Of a stretch of 64,000 nt of DNA, positions 44,860 to 59,097 are shown piece by piece. The position numbers and the translations under genes are program-made. The notes below the pieces were generated by a model. It was not told the origin of the DNA and ran no database searches. It worked only from the letters and a program-made list of their open reading frames with translations. The number at the start of each line of letters is the position of its first letter. The first letter of the stretch is position 1. Origin of the DNA: Aphrophora alni (Eukaryota; Arthropoda; Insecta; Hemiptera; Aphrophoridae); the NCBI GenBank assembly GCA_963513935.1, contig OY740770.1:93528511-93592510 (forward strand), read 5' to 3'.

Positions 44860-47800
44860 TTGGCAATAGTTTTATTTATGTTAAGTATCAGTTTACTTGT
44901 GACCTTCTTGGGATGATGACTATGATTTTATACATATATGAAATTCGTTCAAAAATAATACACATTATTGACCTTGCCCGCTCGACAATTATTTTTTCCA
45001 AGACAGTTTTTTTTCTATTTATGTTCTACAAATTTATTGCTTGTAATATTTGTGTTTCATAAGGATGAGTTAAAATATAAGAACTAGTTCAGTTTGAAAA
45101 TAACCCGATTACAACATGAACTTTGTTTTACTTCCATCATTCAAAGACTGGTTACTTTATAGACGGGTTGATGAGGAAACTAGATTTTATTCAATATTTA
45201 TGGTTTGTAATTTACGCCCACACTTAAATGGAAAATAATATAAACATCTGTCTGAATAGAAGTCTAGTTGAAGTTACGAAGTGAATGTAAATAAAACGAA
45301 TTGGAATGTATTTGTTGTTTGAATATGTACGGTAGTCTGAAAAGTTAGTCGTATATGTTGGATTTATTTTTAGTTTTTATGTACATGGGTATGTGAGAAG
45401 TTTTGTGAAATATTTTTTTTTTACATTGATTAATTGATTATTAGTTTGACTATGTATGGGAGTCTGAAAATTTAGTACAGTATTTTTGTATATTTTAAGT
45501 TTTAATGTTTATCGGTATGTGAAAAAGTTTGTGCATAAAATATTCCACTAAAATATATAAATATATTGACTTAAAGTAAGCTGAAAATATTAAGACAACT
45601 TTCATACAATGTAATTTATTGTAGTTTAATTTTTTTTTTACTATAGAATCATACATATTCATTTTGTAAAACATCTTTGTTTCGACTTTGCAGTAATGCT
45701 TAGGTTTGTCCAAACTTTTCTGATTTGAATATCCCCAAAAACTTCCAGGGGGAATGAAAACTAATTACGAACCGAGCACTTTTATATATTGTGTGATTTA
45801 CTTTTGGCTAAAATGTAGATAATATTAAAGATTAATGTAGTCTTTAATTTAATAAAGTCTTTTTCTAGTCAACTTTTAATTAGTATAAAATTTCCAGAAA
45901 TGAAAACGAGATCTAAATAATGTATTTGAATCTGTAAAGTTACACACTTCTTAAGAAAATAATTTAGGATAAAAACATATTTAAAATAAATTTAAAGGAA
46001 GTCATTATAATAAAATATAATTCGTCATAAAATTAAAAACTACACTGCATAGTAGAACCTTTTCTTATGAAATGTAGTATTTAAAAAATAGATTAAGCCA
46101 TTAATAATATATTATTTATTATATGAAAATAATGTCATAATTTGCATGCTGATTGATGGTAAAATGGAAACAGATATAAAGTTTGCTAAGTTAGATTATT
46201 TTAAGATATCGTTAATAAAAATTATAAATATCTTATTTAAACTTTAATAGAAAAATAAAAGGTAGTTGTTATATATAACACGTATGTTCTACGTCAAATT
46301 TGTTGATTCCAGTATTTCCATAATATAAGTTACCTACGTAATACTTGTTAGTGTTACAATTAAGTAAATAATTTTAATGTTTTTAAGATTACAACTATAA
46401 TTTGTCCCCCCCCCCTAATTGTTAAAATTATTATTACTACTTTTCAAAATTTTGAGGTAATAACAAATAAAACCACGTGGTTTAAACTACTTACGTCGTT
46501 GTTCTCCTCATAACAAATTAAAAAGACCCGTTTAATCTCAGGGGCTCACTATAGTAAGTACCTACGTAGCTGGATCTACACCTTATTTTCATGTAGTCTA
46601 GAGTTAGATTCCTTTCTTTCATATTCCTATTAGGTATCTTATAAACAAACTTTTGTTATCTTCTGAACACTATTAAAGTATTCGAGAGATAGGGTCTTTA
46701 TTTTATTTTCTCTTCTTCCTTTTTTTTTATAATATAATGGTGACAAACGATTTTTGCCTTTAAACAACAAAAATACGTTCCGCCACAACAAATTACAGAC
46801 ACGAGCAAATATAGTAGAGGTTTTCATTTAATATGAAACACTACAAAGTGAAGCGAGTATAGGATCTATCTATAAACATCATGAAAATCAAAAGTTTCTT
46901 TTTTGTAACATGTTTCAACAGAGCTCTGCTCTCAATAAGTTCTTTATGGATTGGTTACTATGTAATGAACCATTCGTGTCTTACCGCAATACATTAGCAA
47001 CTCACCGAGATTACATTGTGGGATGTCCTTTGTATAATCCCTTAATTGATGTGCTAAGTAATCACCATCACACGATTAATGGCATTTGTTTATTTTAATA
47101 TCTACTCCAACAAGTCAATAAGCAATTAGTTACTCCGTGGGCTTTTAAGCACTGCTTAAATTTTATAAATAAAATTGAATATTCAATCTGAATTTTGAAA
47201 ACGTCCCTTTTCTAATACACTGGCAGAAAGTAGGTTACGAAATGAACCATGAACGGAACATGACCTCTGGTCCGATAGACCAAATATAGGTAATTTTTAT
47301 CTGCCACTTAAACATTTGATAATCTATTATGAATTCATTAGCCTAATCTATTAACATTAACAAGAGAGTATCCACGATTCTAAATTATTATCCTTAAAGT
47401 AACACAAAACAGGGAAGGACTTACGTCGTAGTTACGCTAGTAAATACAATAATTATTTTGTACATTATACCGAATCCAATTTCCCTTCCGTTACTTCTTT
47501 ATTCCGATCCTAAATTATTATCTATTACTTTAGGTTTTATTTAAACTTCGCCACAAAAAGAAAATGAATTCATTCTGCACCCCACCGAATTACCAAGGTT
47601 TACATATATTATAAATCATCTAAATAATTAATCAAGTAAGTAATTTTATTATAATCAAAATAAAATTTTATACATGTAGATATATACAAAGGAAACTATC
47701 TAGCGAATGGGAACTGTTAAAGCTCAAGATACTGTACATCAAAATATTAAATGAACAGTATTATTGCATGTGTGTTTTTATGTGTTTAAATTGTTTTGTA

Positions 47801-50360
47801 AGTGATTTACATTTCTAAACATTTAAGTGCTTTACTTTAATATAGGTTTATAGATGACTTGAAAAATTACTCAAACTATTAATTTAAAAAATTGATGTTG
47901 GACTAGTTATGATAAGAATTGCTCTCCATATAGTAGCTCACTAAAGTGGCAATCCCTAGTGATCCTAGTTCAATATTCAATTTTTTCCATGCAGACTTGA
48001 GTTAAATAAGTCGATTTATTTTTCTTATCACCACTCTAATTTTCTACCAATCCGGAGGCGGTTAGAGTGTTCAAGGGTTAGGGGGCTTTTTAATGTTATT
48101 TTATTTCTTTTATTTTATATGGCTATGATAATTTTCAACTTCAAATTACTTAAAAAGCAGCTTATTCTAATTTCATTAATTCAACGTGCTAAAAATTTCA
48201 GTTTGAACAGTATAAATAATAAAAATGTACATAAAACTTTACATACAAATTTATGAAGGATTGAGAAATATTTATAATGATTATAGAAATACAAAAAGGA
48301 AGACGTAAGTATTGAATTTTTAAAGTATTTTTTAAAATTTTACACGAATGAAGTTTATAAGAGAGGTAATTATTCGCTTGAAGTACCGAGTAATATTAAT
48401 TGAAAGTATAATCTTTTGTGCCGATGGTTATCTCAAAATTTTCTCTGAACTTGAAGCAAAAATGTTAATAGACTTTACGTTTTAATATTGTATCTATTTT
48501 ACTTGAAGCTCAGTTTGACTTATGAATATTATACTTATTAATATTATGACAGATTCTTACTTTGTGTTTGAGTAATAAAACCTATGAGTTTGTTTAAAAT
48601 AATTAGAATAATACAATATCATCATCGTTTGTTTTAAGGTCACGGCTACTTACTGAATGTATACAAATTAATTAAGACATTGTAAAGATAGTTGGTTATA
48701 TTTACTATATTTTCTTAGTTAACAGAGAAGTTGAGTTTTATCGATATAAATAAATAAAAAAAACTCATGAAATTCCTACCTACAGTTTGATTTTAAACTA
48801 AGTTGATCTTAATGCATTGTTTAATGGTATTGTTGTAAATTATTAGATCGTTTAAAATCAGTTATACGGGTATATATACTATATATAAAAAAAAACTGCT
48901 TTTTATGACTATAGATCAACAGTTTTCCTTATGACATTTAATTTAGAACATAAAATTAACGACTAAAAATCATGACAATAATCTAATTTCTGAAACTCGT
49001 AATTATATTAATCTGATAATAGTAACCTAAAGCATTGAACTGGACCAATGAACTAGGTTCGAAATAACTGAAATTATTATAAACGAATATGTAATAAGAA
49101 AAGTGTCTGCTAGCCAATGTGTAATTATCTGTTTTATGGGGTACATAAATTCTGTTATTATGTTTCAAAATTTAACTGAATAGGTTGCCCTATTTGTAAC
49201 GCCATTTAAAAAACAATATTAGGTAAGACAGTAGTAAACTCACAATTTCTGATAAGCTAAGAAATTAGTTACCGAAATTAATGTTAAATAATTTATATAA
49301 AAATAATAAATCTCCATTCTGAAAAAAAAGTTCGTAATCAAATACAAGTGAGATGTCTATAATTATTGAGAGGACAATGAATTGTAAAAAAAATATTAAA
49401 TTGGTCAAAATCGCCACTTTCAATAATATTTTTTTTTAGAAACGTGTCACAAATTTGTGTTCATCTTATCGAAATACTGTGAAACTGAATTTTATAAGCA
49501 TTTGCGATTTTTCAAAAATTGAAACAGGTTTATCGATAAAATTTAATTGGAAATTCATCGAAATCGGTTTGGTAGATCTTATATATAAGGTTTGGCTTGA
49601 TCTTCAGATATAAGATAGCATGACTTTAATTGAACCAAAAAATTATCTAATATTTAGTAGATAAAAATCTTCAAATTAAATAATAAACATTCTATCTCAG
49701 TACCAAAGTAACTGAAAAAACTGAAACTTCTGAATAAATGTTTATGTCACACCAATTTGATTTAATAAGTAAGAAAAAAAGAAGAAAAAACTCTACTTTA
49801 ATATAATAAAACTTAATTATTCTCAGTATCAATACAATATAATTATATAGTACATAAACTAAAGCTGACATGAGCACAGTTGTTTCACATTCTGGTAACT
49901 AAATGCACTTGAATAAATTGCTCCCCAGGGGTTTAAGGGAACATTTCTACAAATACTTGAAGCCATTGTAAAATCAGTCTTGGTAAATCCCGGAGATTAC
50001 TACATTAATACGATTTCAAATTCATCGCTTAAATATGTATTATTATTAATAACAAAATATTCACTGGGAAAGTTATATGCCATTCTTAAAGTATTCTTCT
50101 TAATAACTTCTCGCACTAAATTGCATTCTATATAGCTTTTTAGTTGTTTATAGTTAGAGTATCATTGGCTTCGTGTCTTCGGTATCTGAAATTCGTATTT
50201 TTCTAAACAGAATAATTATTATGTAGTTACAGGTACATAATGTGTTTTCATAGTTCATTTCTGGTTCATAAGTCGTCATAGACTAGGCCATGTTACATAA
50301 ATTTGGTAAACAGGATGATTCATTATCTAACTTATTCATGTTGGTGTTTCTGGCTTGCCA
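44860..50360. other. AT-rich stretch, no gene recognised
   Basis: It includes a C10 run (46406-46415), a weak tRNA-like A/B-box pair near 47930-47985 (TAGCTCACTAAAGTGG, then TAGTTCAATATTC) that may be an eroded SINE, and several chance frames. No supported gene. Confidence 0.4.
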
Positions 50361-50364
50361 TCCA

Positions 50365-50445
50365 GGAGATAATTTGAAGACACCGTTAACCATCTACAGC
50401 AAGGAACTTCACAACTTCAAGAACTTTATGTTAAGTAGTGTGAAG
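50365..50445 (+). repeat. Dispersed repeat related to 24925-25010
   Basis: GGAACTTCACAACTTCAAGA here corresponds to GGAGTTTCACAACTACAAGA at about 24972. The flanking GAAGACACCGTTAACCATCTA corresponds to GAAAACACCATTAATTATCA. Probably the same retroelement family. Confidence 0.6.
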
Positions 50446-50907
50446 GTACACTAAATCTATAGAATACTATAGACGTATAGATAGCACAACTTTTCCTACT
50501 AAATAAGGTCTTTAATTCATTTATTAATCAATGTTTTTGATTAACATTCATTAATCAATCTATTTGAAAGTTTAGAAAAAAAACCATTTTATCGTGGGTG
50601 GAGTTTAAATTTACTTTTTAATTCCAAAATACAGTGTTTTAAGACCCAAAACATTTTTCAAATTTGAGTTTTCTACCTTTTAAAGTTTACATGTTGTTTT
50701 ATGACATGTGGAATATTTTTAATAAACAAAACTTCTAGCTATTTATGTTTAGAATGAGAGCTTATTTCACCACCTAAGACGCTGAAGTTTGCACGAAATA
50801 ATTGTTAATTGTTTGAACTTTTACATAGAATTCGCAACCACCGTACCAACACTTATATAGGGATAAGAAACCAAGTGCTGGTTAACTTTTATCTTTCTAT
50901 TTGTAGA

Positions 50908-50991
50908 GAACACGAACACTACTTTAAGTTGAAGTTGCAGCAGAACTGCAATGGTTGTATAAATGTAATTTCTTCACAGTTAAGAGAAAAG
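50908..50991 (+). CDS. Candidate 84-bp exon, unknown gene
   Basis: A pyrimidine-rich TATCTTTCTATTTGTAG precedes, and GTATTT follows after AAG. The interior is open and encodes HEHYFKLKLQQNCNGCINVI plus SSQLREK, with less AT-rich composition than its flanks. The frame is open from 50809 to a TAA at 51001-51003. No neighbouring exon was identified. Confidence 0.2.
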
Positions 50992-51825
50992 GTATTTAAT
51001 TAAGAAAATAGAGAGTTGCAAAATAGTTCTAAATTAATAAATTTTAAATTATCCAGTTTGATATTTACTTAAGTTTCTTTCAATAAAAAAGAAATTAAAT
51101 ATTCCCTTCATGGAAGTAACATTAATTTCTGTCAGCGTAGATGAAAGTGTATCCGTGTATGGGATGGGGAAGGTTCCTTTCAATATTTTATAATGGATCA
51201 AACAGAAATTTTCATCCAATATTTCAACACAACCTCATATTCGGTAACGATTTCTCTGTTTTTTTCCTCTACATATATAGGTATCTAAAATAAAATATTT
51301 TTTTTTTTATAATATGTGGTACAGGATGAAAAAACACATAAAAACGACATAGAACTTTTATGCTTAGTAGGTGTACTCAATAAAACAAAATAGTTTTATT
51401 TTGCCATTGAGAGTTAAATGTAAAGCAATAAATAGAAATAACAAATATAAACTAGTTTATGATAGTAAATTTTGGAAAAGGTTTAATAATATTTTGAGGT
51501 ACTTCTTGGATAAAAAAGCAATTGTTAAATTCCATGATTTTTTTTTGTGTGAAACACAAGTTTTATAGTATATTTCGGGACTAATTAAATTTATATAGTA
51601 GTGAGCTTATGGCGTGTATATTATATATTTTTGGTTTGAGAATTTGCCATTTTGAAAATTGTCATAACTTTGTATATATTACAACTTTTCAAAGTCAATT
51701 TTTAAAGTTAATAAATCTAATTTTTGAATAATCGTATCCAAGTCACAGATTTTAGTCGAAGTTATTTGATACTTAACACTCTGTCTTGTGACTTATTTTG
51801 TAACATATGTTACGCGTTTCAGAAA

Positions 51826-51862
51826 GTATGTTCCATCTTCAGAATCGCTCCTGAGAGGTCGT
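51826..51862 (-). repeat. GAAGATG...GAAACG retroelement-end motif
   Basis: Minus strand: TTCTGAAGATGGAACATACT then TTCTGAAACGCGTAACATATG. A very similar arrangement (CTGAAGATGACGACTTTGTT then GTTGAAACGTAC) is at 7766-7797 (+). Such motifs are common near the 3' ends of animal non-LTR elements. Confidence 0.4.
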
Positions 51863-52329
51863 TAAAACATTAAAACACTACAAAATGTACATAATACATA
51901 TAATGAACAAATAGCACTCAAATTCACGACAGGAGTACAAATTTATAATTATTGACATATTCTAACCTTTATGATTTAAATAATTTGTGTAGGATCATTA
52001 TTAAATTGAGTTCATAGGGTTAAAAAGTCATTTTCATGATTTTATTTGACTGTTTACTTATATCTCTTTAATTTCGCAATTTTTGTAACATAAATCATCA
52101 TACCATCAAAGTGACAAAAGGGTTCCCTTTATTTTTTAATGGAAAATTCTACTATAAGTTAAATAGCACTTCGTTCTCTTATAAAAGAGAATTATTATTT
52201 TTGGTTAACCAACGAGACGGACATCAAAAAGTGTAAAAATTAGTAAGGAAGGAAAATTTCTAGAAAACATACTGGTTTTTGTTTTCCACATGTGTAGTAA
52301 AACGTTTGGTTCATTAATGAATTTTAAAA

Positions 52330-52330
<1 letters not shown>

Positions 52331-52380
<50 letters not shown>
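52331..52380. repeat. (TA)25 microsatellite
   Basis: Uninterrupted TA run of 50 bases. Confidence 0.97.
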
Positions 52381-52383
<3 letters not shown>

Positions 52384-52399
52384 CAATAGTTTTCTGACT

Positions 52400-54400
52400 T
52401 AGGTTTGAAAGTTAATTCTAATTTTATTGACCAACAAATTTAGTCTTCTCCTATTTTTGGGAACTGTTGAACTTTTATTCGAATTTATAATAATACCTAA
52501 AAGTTATCGCGTAGACGATGTGCTTACAGTATCCTAGGAATTGCCTGTAGCAATGGAAATCATGGAAGTAGCAACTAGATAGTTACTATATACACAGGAC
52601 ATTGACAGATATTGTCACACGTTTTTCAGTTGAGTGGGTAGATTTTAGACAACTTCATTATAACTCATATTCTCACTCTCCTTGAGAATAGTTTTTGTCT
52701 AGTATAAACCAGATGTGACACACGTAAACAAGTTCTTTAAAACAATATATACAAACATACCTTCTGTATGTAGTGCTAATATATTTTATGGAATAAATAC
52801 AAGATAGAAGCATACTTTAAAAATTATTGGAAGGGTAAAAAAAATACTATTATACCATAATTCATTAAAACGAATTTTGAATACACCATTCTGACTTTAT
52901 GATTTAATTTAAACATGTCGCAGTCTCATAAAAAGAAGAACTGATAATCTGAGATAAAATTGGCACGATCTGTAAATAAAAAAAAAAATTATGATTTAAA
53001 ATTTTAAAACTGAATTAAGCCATTTCAGAAAAAAATAGTGAAATGTAGGACATCCTTAACATAACACATATATAGAAACTGACTTCGATAAAAACTTACT
53101 AATTAAAGGTAAATGCATGGTATTAAAACAAGTTCGTCAATAGTAAATGTGTTCGGTGGATTGTCGTACATATAGAAAAGAGATTAAGATGAACTAAAAA
53201 TGGTTATAATATTGTTTTTATATTTATATTTTCAATGTATTGAATAGAATATTAACAATTCAATCTGCACTTTACTTATTGAAGAAAACTTTGTTAGAGA
53301 AGATTGTTTTATCTATCTTGTAGGAAAAAAGTCTAAACCCTTGTATTTTAGATAATATATTTTAGATTTAATATACATAAATTACGTAGAGCTCTTCTAC
53401 TTAAAATTAAAGTGTTCCCTACTATTTACGTATCCATTATATAAAAAGATCTGATCATATATAATTATTAAATTTAGTTACTTTGAATAAAATATTTTGT
53501 TTATAGATTATTATTATAATTGGTTACATTCAAATGCTATGTTTATATATAATTATTATAAATTTTTCTGTTGCATAAAAGTTTTGCGTATACTTTATTA
53601 TTATATTTATCATATTCGTTGTATAAAAACTTCTGTTAATATAAAATTATTAAAATGGTTACGTTGTAAAAGAATCTCTGTTTACATAATTATTAGAATT
53701 GGTCAAATGAATTCGCGTTTTAAAATTATGTCACATGTACTAATACAATCTTTAAACAATTAGGTAAAAGTATAAAACAGCGGAGAAAAATTCAACTGAA
53801 GCTAGCTCTCATACTCTGTAATATTTTCCACTAATTGAAGTGAGTGCAGGGCTGCAACGCTTTAGGTAGCATTTCCATTATAAAATTTACCTCCAAAGGC
53901 GGAGTTTATATTTTCCAGCTAGTGCGTCAAAAACGTTTGAAGGTTAATTAAATTCATTAACTTTTTAAAATGAACAAGGTTTATTCTTTAAATTGTGTGG
54001 GTAAAGTAAACGATTTAATTATTTTGAATGTATTTTGATATTTAAATTAGAGCCGGTAATATAGCACAGTTTTATTTTCACAGCTACAATTCGGTAATTA
54101 AGGAAAAAAATAATACACGCAGCATCCTGGATGAAGGTTGTTTCATTTGACAGTATCATTTTGTATCAATTGCTTTGATGTTACATGTAATAACAAAAGT
54201 ATGCAGGATATTAGCTATTTTTGTAAATGAAATTAACATATGTTACTCTCATATTCTGTCCTGTTTAAAGTCATAATTCAATAATTTAAATTCTAAAAGT
54301 ATTTGTTACATCCGTTTTGTTTGCTTAAATTGTAGAGAGCAAGTAGATTGCTGATATTTTACAAAGTCTACACATGGTTGTTCTTAAAATAAATATATAA
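52400..54400. other. AT-rich stretch, no gene seen
   Basis: One long open frame (53497-53763) is Tyr/Ile/Lys-rich like the background. Nothing else recognised. Confidence 0.45.
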
Positions 54401-54410
54401 ATATAATGTA

Positions 54411-56450
54411 CTACAACGGAAATTCGTTGTATGGGACTATATTTTGGTCAAAAAAGAGAAAAATCAAAATTTAATACTAATACACGGTTTGGCTGAATTG
54501 TAACCCACTTTGCTGCTCAGGGCGAGTCGGTGATACTGACCTATGGGTAAGTCAAAAGTCAACTATGTCGGTAGATTTTGATTAAAAAAAAAAAATCATA
54601 TTTGATAAATCATGAAAGTAAGAAATAATAATGTTAAAGGATGTGCAATTGTAGTACAAGTTGTACGCAATACAGATCTGTAACGGCTATTTCATATAAA
54701 CTAACATGCGCTACAGAAAATTTAAATATAAAATTAAACAAATTTCAAATTTAATCAAATTCAAAAACCTTGGTATTTCTGTAATAAATAAAGAATTATA
54801 AGAATAAAAGATTCTTGCATATTTGTTGAAAAAAATCAATATTAAAAAAGTTAGATGAAATGGTATAATTTGAAACTTAAATAAAAATAAATTTAGAAAA
54901 TGTGTTGTATATCATTATTTAAAAAATTAAAGTTTAACAAGAAATTAAAGTAAAAAATCAAAATTTGAATGAAATAGAAAGGCTATTGTTTTCACACTCT
55001 TGTGTGAAAACGAATAAATATAAATTTCAAATTTAATAAAACATGGTTAAAATTATATATCCTAAAGAGTATGTAAGTCCCAATGTAATCAGTAAATTAT
55101 AAACCCCTAAAAAAAAAAAAGTTTAATTGAGTGCGAAATTAATTAAAGACAGGAAGGTCAGACAGCATCTTCGTTACGGCCAGTGTATTTATTTCGGAAA
55201 CTCAACACAATGGCGAAGTTTCAAAACTGCAAATCAAAAGGTGTGAAAAATAAAAACTGAAAATATGTCGATCGTTGCGTGAGGAATGCGGGAGAACGGG
55301 CAGACCGATAAACATCACGCGAAATTCTGGTGAATGCTGACGCGAATGACTACAAAATGCCGACCAAGAAAAAGTTAAAATTATCTCAGGAAAACCGCTA
55401 GAAGAGTTTAAAGAAAAGACAATAGAGATTTCTACAGTTGCAAGTTTTGAGCTGCAGGGTTCCAAACTCCAAGACTTCGTGACGTAGAAAAGGGAGGAGC
55501 TATACTACCAACAGACAGATACAGTAACGAAATAGATTAATTACATTTATATAATTCAAACAAAGGATTAAAGGACTTGAATAATTTTTAATAACTCATA
55601 AATAAATATCACAAGCACTAGAAATAAAAATATTGCAAAAGTAACGTCATAAATAGGAAAATAAGGAACTATCGTAATATTCCCAAAAAGTTAAAAAATT
55701 GGTAATAAAATACGATAGTTTCAAGTTATAAATATAGCTGATCAGGCTCTCTAGAGTCTCTCTGAAAAATAAAATTTTACAAGGCGGTAAGGGGTTACTA
55801 TGCCCGACAGAACAGTGAATCTAACTAATTAAGGAGGATATAATAAAAATCCATAATTAATGGAAAATGTTATAGAGTCTGTACTAAAAGAAAAATATTC
55901 AAATGAAAATAAAATCAAAAGTTTAGAAAGTGAAATGTGGAATAATTAGTGAGTCATCAGTGATTTTCTTAAAAACTATGAAAATTTCAACATCCAGTGT
56001 TTAATGGGAATTAACATGTCACCAGAAACTTACTAAGAGATACATGGTTCAATCTTAACGTCATCACAGCAACCAGACACCAGAGGAGTAACCCAATTCA
56101 AACATACAGGAGTAAAATTACCAGGATTTCAAGACGGCGGTCAAGGTTTGAGAAACCATCTAAATTTCTTTTCTTATTAGGGCAAAGTTGGCCAAAAGTT
56201 AAAATTAAATTAAAAGATTACTGATTTTCCTGGGAAAATTTTTTTAAAATATAATTTAATGAAAATTGTTTAGACTAAGAAATTTAATATCTGTGTGTGG
56301 ATATTATTATTTTTATTGTAAGTAATATAAGGAAAACATTTGTATGATAAACCTGGCCAACTGATTAGATTGTTAACTGAGAAATTAGTGTCCAGCGATT
56401 AAAGAAAATAAATTTATAAATAACAGAGTAAAGTAAAACGTTAACAATTT
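54411..56450 (+). mobile_element. Second long LTR-like non-coding block
   Basis: It opens with CTACAACGGAAATTCGTTGT, a short inverted repeat like the one at 27909. About 1.3 kb of A/G-rich non-coding sequence follows, then TATAAATA (55727-55734) with an initiator-like region after it, and AATAAA about 680 bases on (about 56409). Plan and spacing match 27909-29700, although the sequences have diverged strongly. No coding frame; boundaries on the right are uncertain. Confidence 0.35.
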
Positions 56451-56865
56451 TTTTCTTTTAAATTTAATAATTGCCTATCTGCTATCAAACAAATAAAATT
56501 AGTAAAATAATAAGTTTTGTCAGAGGAATATTTTTATGTTTTTATAATTATATAAGTTTAAAATTTTCGGTTATTTTGTTTATTAGAAGAAATTTGATAT
56601 TGTTTCTTTTATTAAAAATAAAATAAATGAGTGTTAATTTCTAAATATCAAAAACAAAGACTTGTTTTTTATAACTATCCACACAGCCTTGTTTTATGCT
56701 TACAAGAAATATTACTATTTAAAAGATAAGATGTATTTTATTTAAGAAAAGTATTCTCAAGAACACGCTCCCAACGGATAAAAAAGATAAATAAAATTAA
56801 TCGTGTTCTCTTTGAGCAAAATGGTTAATCATAAAATATAATTACTGGAAGTATTGTATAAAAAC

Positions 56866-56879
56866 GGGGGGGGGGGGGG
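56866..56879 (+). repeat. G14 homopolymer
   Basis: Fourteen G in a row followed by TACCGGCAGTTTGGGG. Striking in an AT-rich region; could also be an assembly weak point. Confidence 0.95.
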
Positions 56880-59097
56880 TACCGGCAGTTTGGGGTGATT
56901 TAAACTGTCGAAGAAATTATACAATCCAGGCCAGATTAATTAAAGAAGCCTAGAGTTCTAGTGGATTGGATAAATCGTTTCTTTTCTCGCGGAAACAGAT
57001 CCTGAAAGAAAAAAATTCAGGATTTGAGACTAGTACGTATTTTAAAAAAAGATAGAGGAAGCGTACAGTTTAACTCATAAAAAAGTATTGAGTTTTTTCG
57101 TTGTAGTACGTATTCTTATATCTTGAGTGTTTAATCAAACTAAATATTTTTATTAAACAACATAAACCAAAATTGCTCTGGAAAATAAAATGTAATTATC
57201 TTTCTCATTCAATTTATAAAAATACTAAACTGCATAACCTAAAGTTAAAAAAATCGACTTTGTATTGTAAACCATTAAAATAATTGTAAATAAGTCTCAT
57301 ATCAGGGGCACACTTACAGTTGAAGGGGATATGGTAATTCCGAGGGTTTACCCATTATTTTATCCAGTCTTAGGTTAGAGTAGAAAAGTTTGACCAATGT
57401 TTTATAGACAGTTTATTTTATGGACATAGTAATATCTATGCAATTAGAGAGGATAGGCTCTAATGTAAGATTAGTTTGCACGTACTTGGACACTGAATAT
57501 TGTATACAATTGAAAATAAATACCTAATAATAATTGTTTTGTGTTATTATTTGTTAATATAATTTTTTTTAAAGTTATAGTTACTTTTCAAAAGTTTGAC
57601 TTTGTTCAAAATGTAATAAATAATTTGTTGAATTTATTAAAAAACCATGAGCTGGAAAAACCAGTTTTTTATGACTGGGTAACTTAATGTGCACGTCTCT
57701 CTATTTGTATAAAGGAGGGGAGGAATTTTAACAGGAAACATCATATCCTTTCTAAAACATAACTTATATAGCAAAAACTATAGTAAATGGTTTTAATCAA
57801 GACACTTAACTAATTTTCTTTTCTTTTTTTAATTATATATTATCATTATTACTGTTTTTATATTTTGTGATTTATGTTAAAGAAATACAAATTGAATTGA
57901 ATTAATCATGTTATCGGGTGGTACTTACAGGAGGGGTGGAATTTTTCCCTGCTTTGCTTACTTAGAGGTATGGGTAAAGTTATCGTTGCCGAATCCCCTC
58001 TCCTTTACTAAAAACTAAAACGTATCTTGAATAAAGTTCAAGACTCTCACTTAATATTCAGCAGACGCAACATTCCCCTACTATTCACAAAACATCTTGT
58101 AAAAGTCAAATCATGTTATGTAATTCTCTAATATTACTAATTTTTTAAGATGGATTCTATAAAACATAAATTAAAATGTTTTTATAGTGTATTTTTTATC
58201 AGAAAAGGATAATTACGAGTTGAAATATGGGCACCAATGCCTTCAATAAAATACACAGGAGTTATGGAAAATAATATTAATTTTTTTTTTTTTTTTTTTA
58301 TGTTTTCGGGTTTTGAAAATAATTTTTACAAAGAAGATCGGATTTTGTTTTGTTTGATTACAATTCCAATAACAATTAAAATAAAAAAAATAAGTGTTAG
58401 TTACCAATAGCATCAGATGTCCAAACAAAATTAAATAGTTTTAACGTAATTAATATTAATTTTTAATATTATACAAAAACCGTACAAGAGCATACAGAAT
58501 TACCGATACGGCTTGAATAGAAAATAACGAAAATAATAAAATAAGTAAAGCATAATATTAGTTCAGTGAGAATAACAGTAGGAGTAATAATATACTACAG
58601 TAAAAATAAATAAATAATAAAACAAAAAAGTTTTTATTTTCGTTTTTATTTTAAAATATTTTTCTTATGCAAGAAAAGCAGGATATAAATAGAAACGAAA
58701 TTTTTCGAATCGATTTTACTCTTTTGGTGGCGTTGAAAACAAAATTGAGCTATCTGGTCTATGATCAAGGAGAATTTATAGAAACTACTAAAAATGTGTC
58801 CAACAGTTTGAGTTGTAAAGCTAATAAGCCCGGATATTCTCAATTTGTTTATAGTTTGATCTTAGATATGTCTTATACGAAGAGGTATCCACGTTTTATT
58901 TTTTATTTTTAAATGTCATCTACAAACCGAAAGATAGAGGAATATAAGTTTTATAAAAGGGTGATTACTATTGGAATAATTAAATATATATATATAACTA
59001 TTTCAATCCTTACCAACCAAAAAAAAAAATAATAAAATAAAAAATGATGTCGACTATAGTAGACATTTGGACTAAGGTATGTGTACAATACAATAAA
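56880..59097. other. AT-rich stretch, no gene seen
   Basis: Two related GC-richer spots occur (GGAGGGGAGGAATTTTAAC near 57714 and GGAGGGGTGGAATTTTTCC near 57931). No coding region supported; the open frames at 58646-58912 on both strands overlap and look like chance. Confidence 0.45.

Noticed and set aside
46910..47098. 62-codon plus-strand frame starting with ATG
   Set aside because: Composition is acceptable, but there is no recognisable motif, no splice context and no poly(A) signal; treated as chance.
53497..53763. 88-codon plus-strand frame
   Set aside because: Tyr/Ile/Lys/Asn-rich translation mirrors the AT background.
55202..55465. 87-codon minus-strand frame
   Set aside because: Lies in the A/G-rich LTR-like block; Ser/Phe-rich translation is what a purine-rich strand gives on its complement.
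58646..58912. Open frames on both strands over the same bases
   Set aside because: Neither has coding-like composition or a known motif, and at most one could be real.
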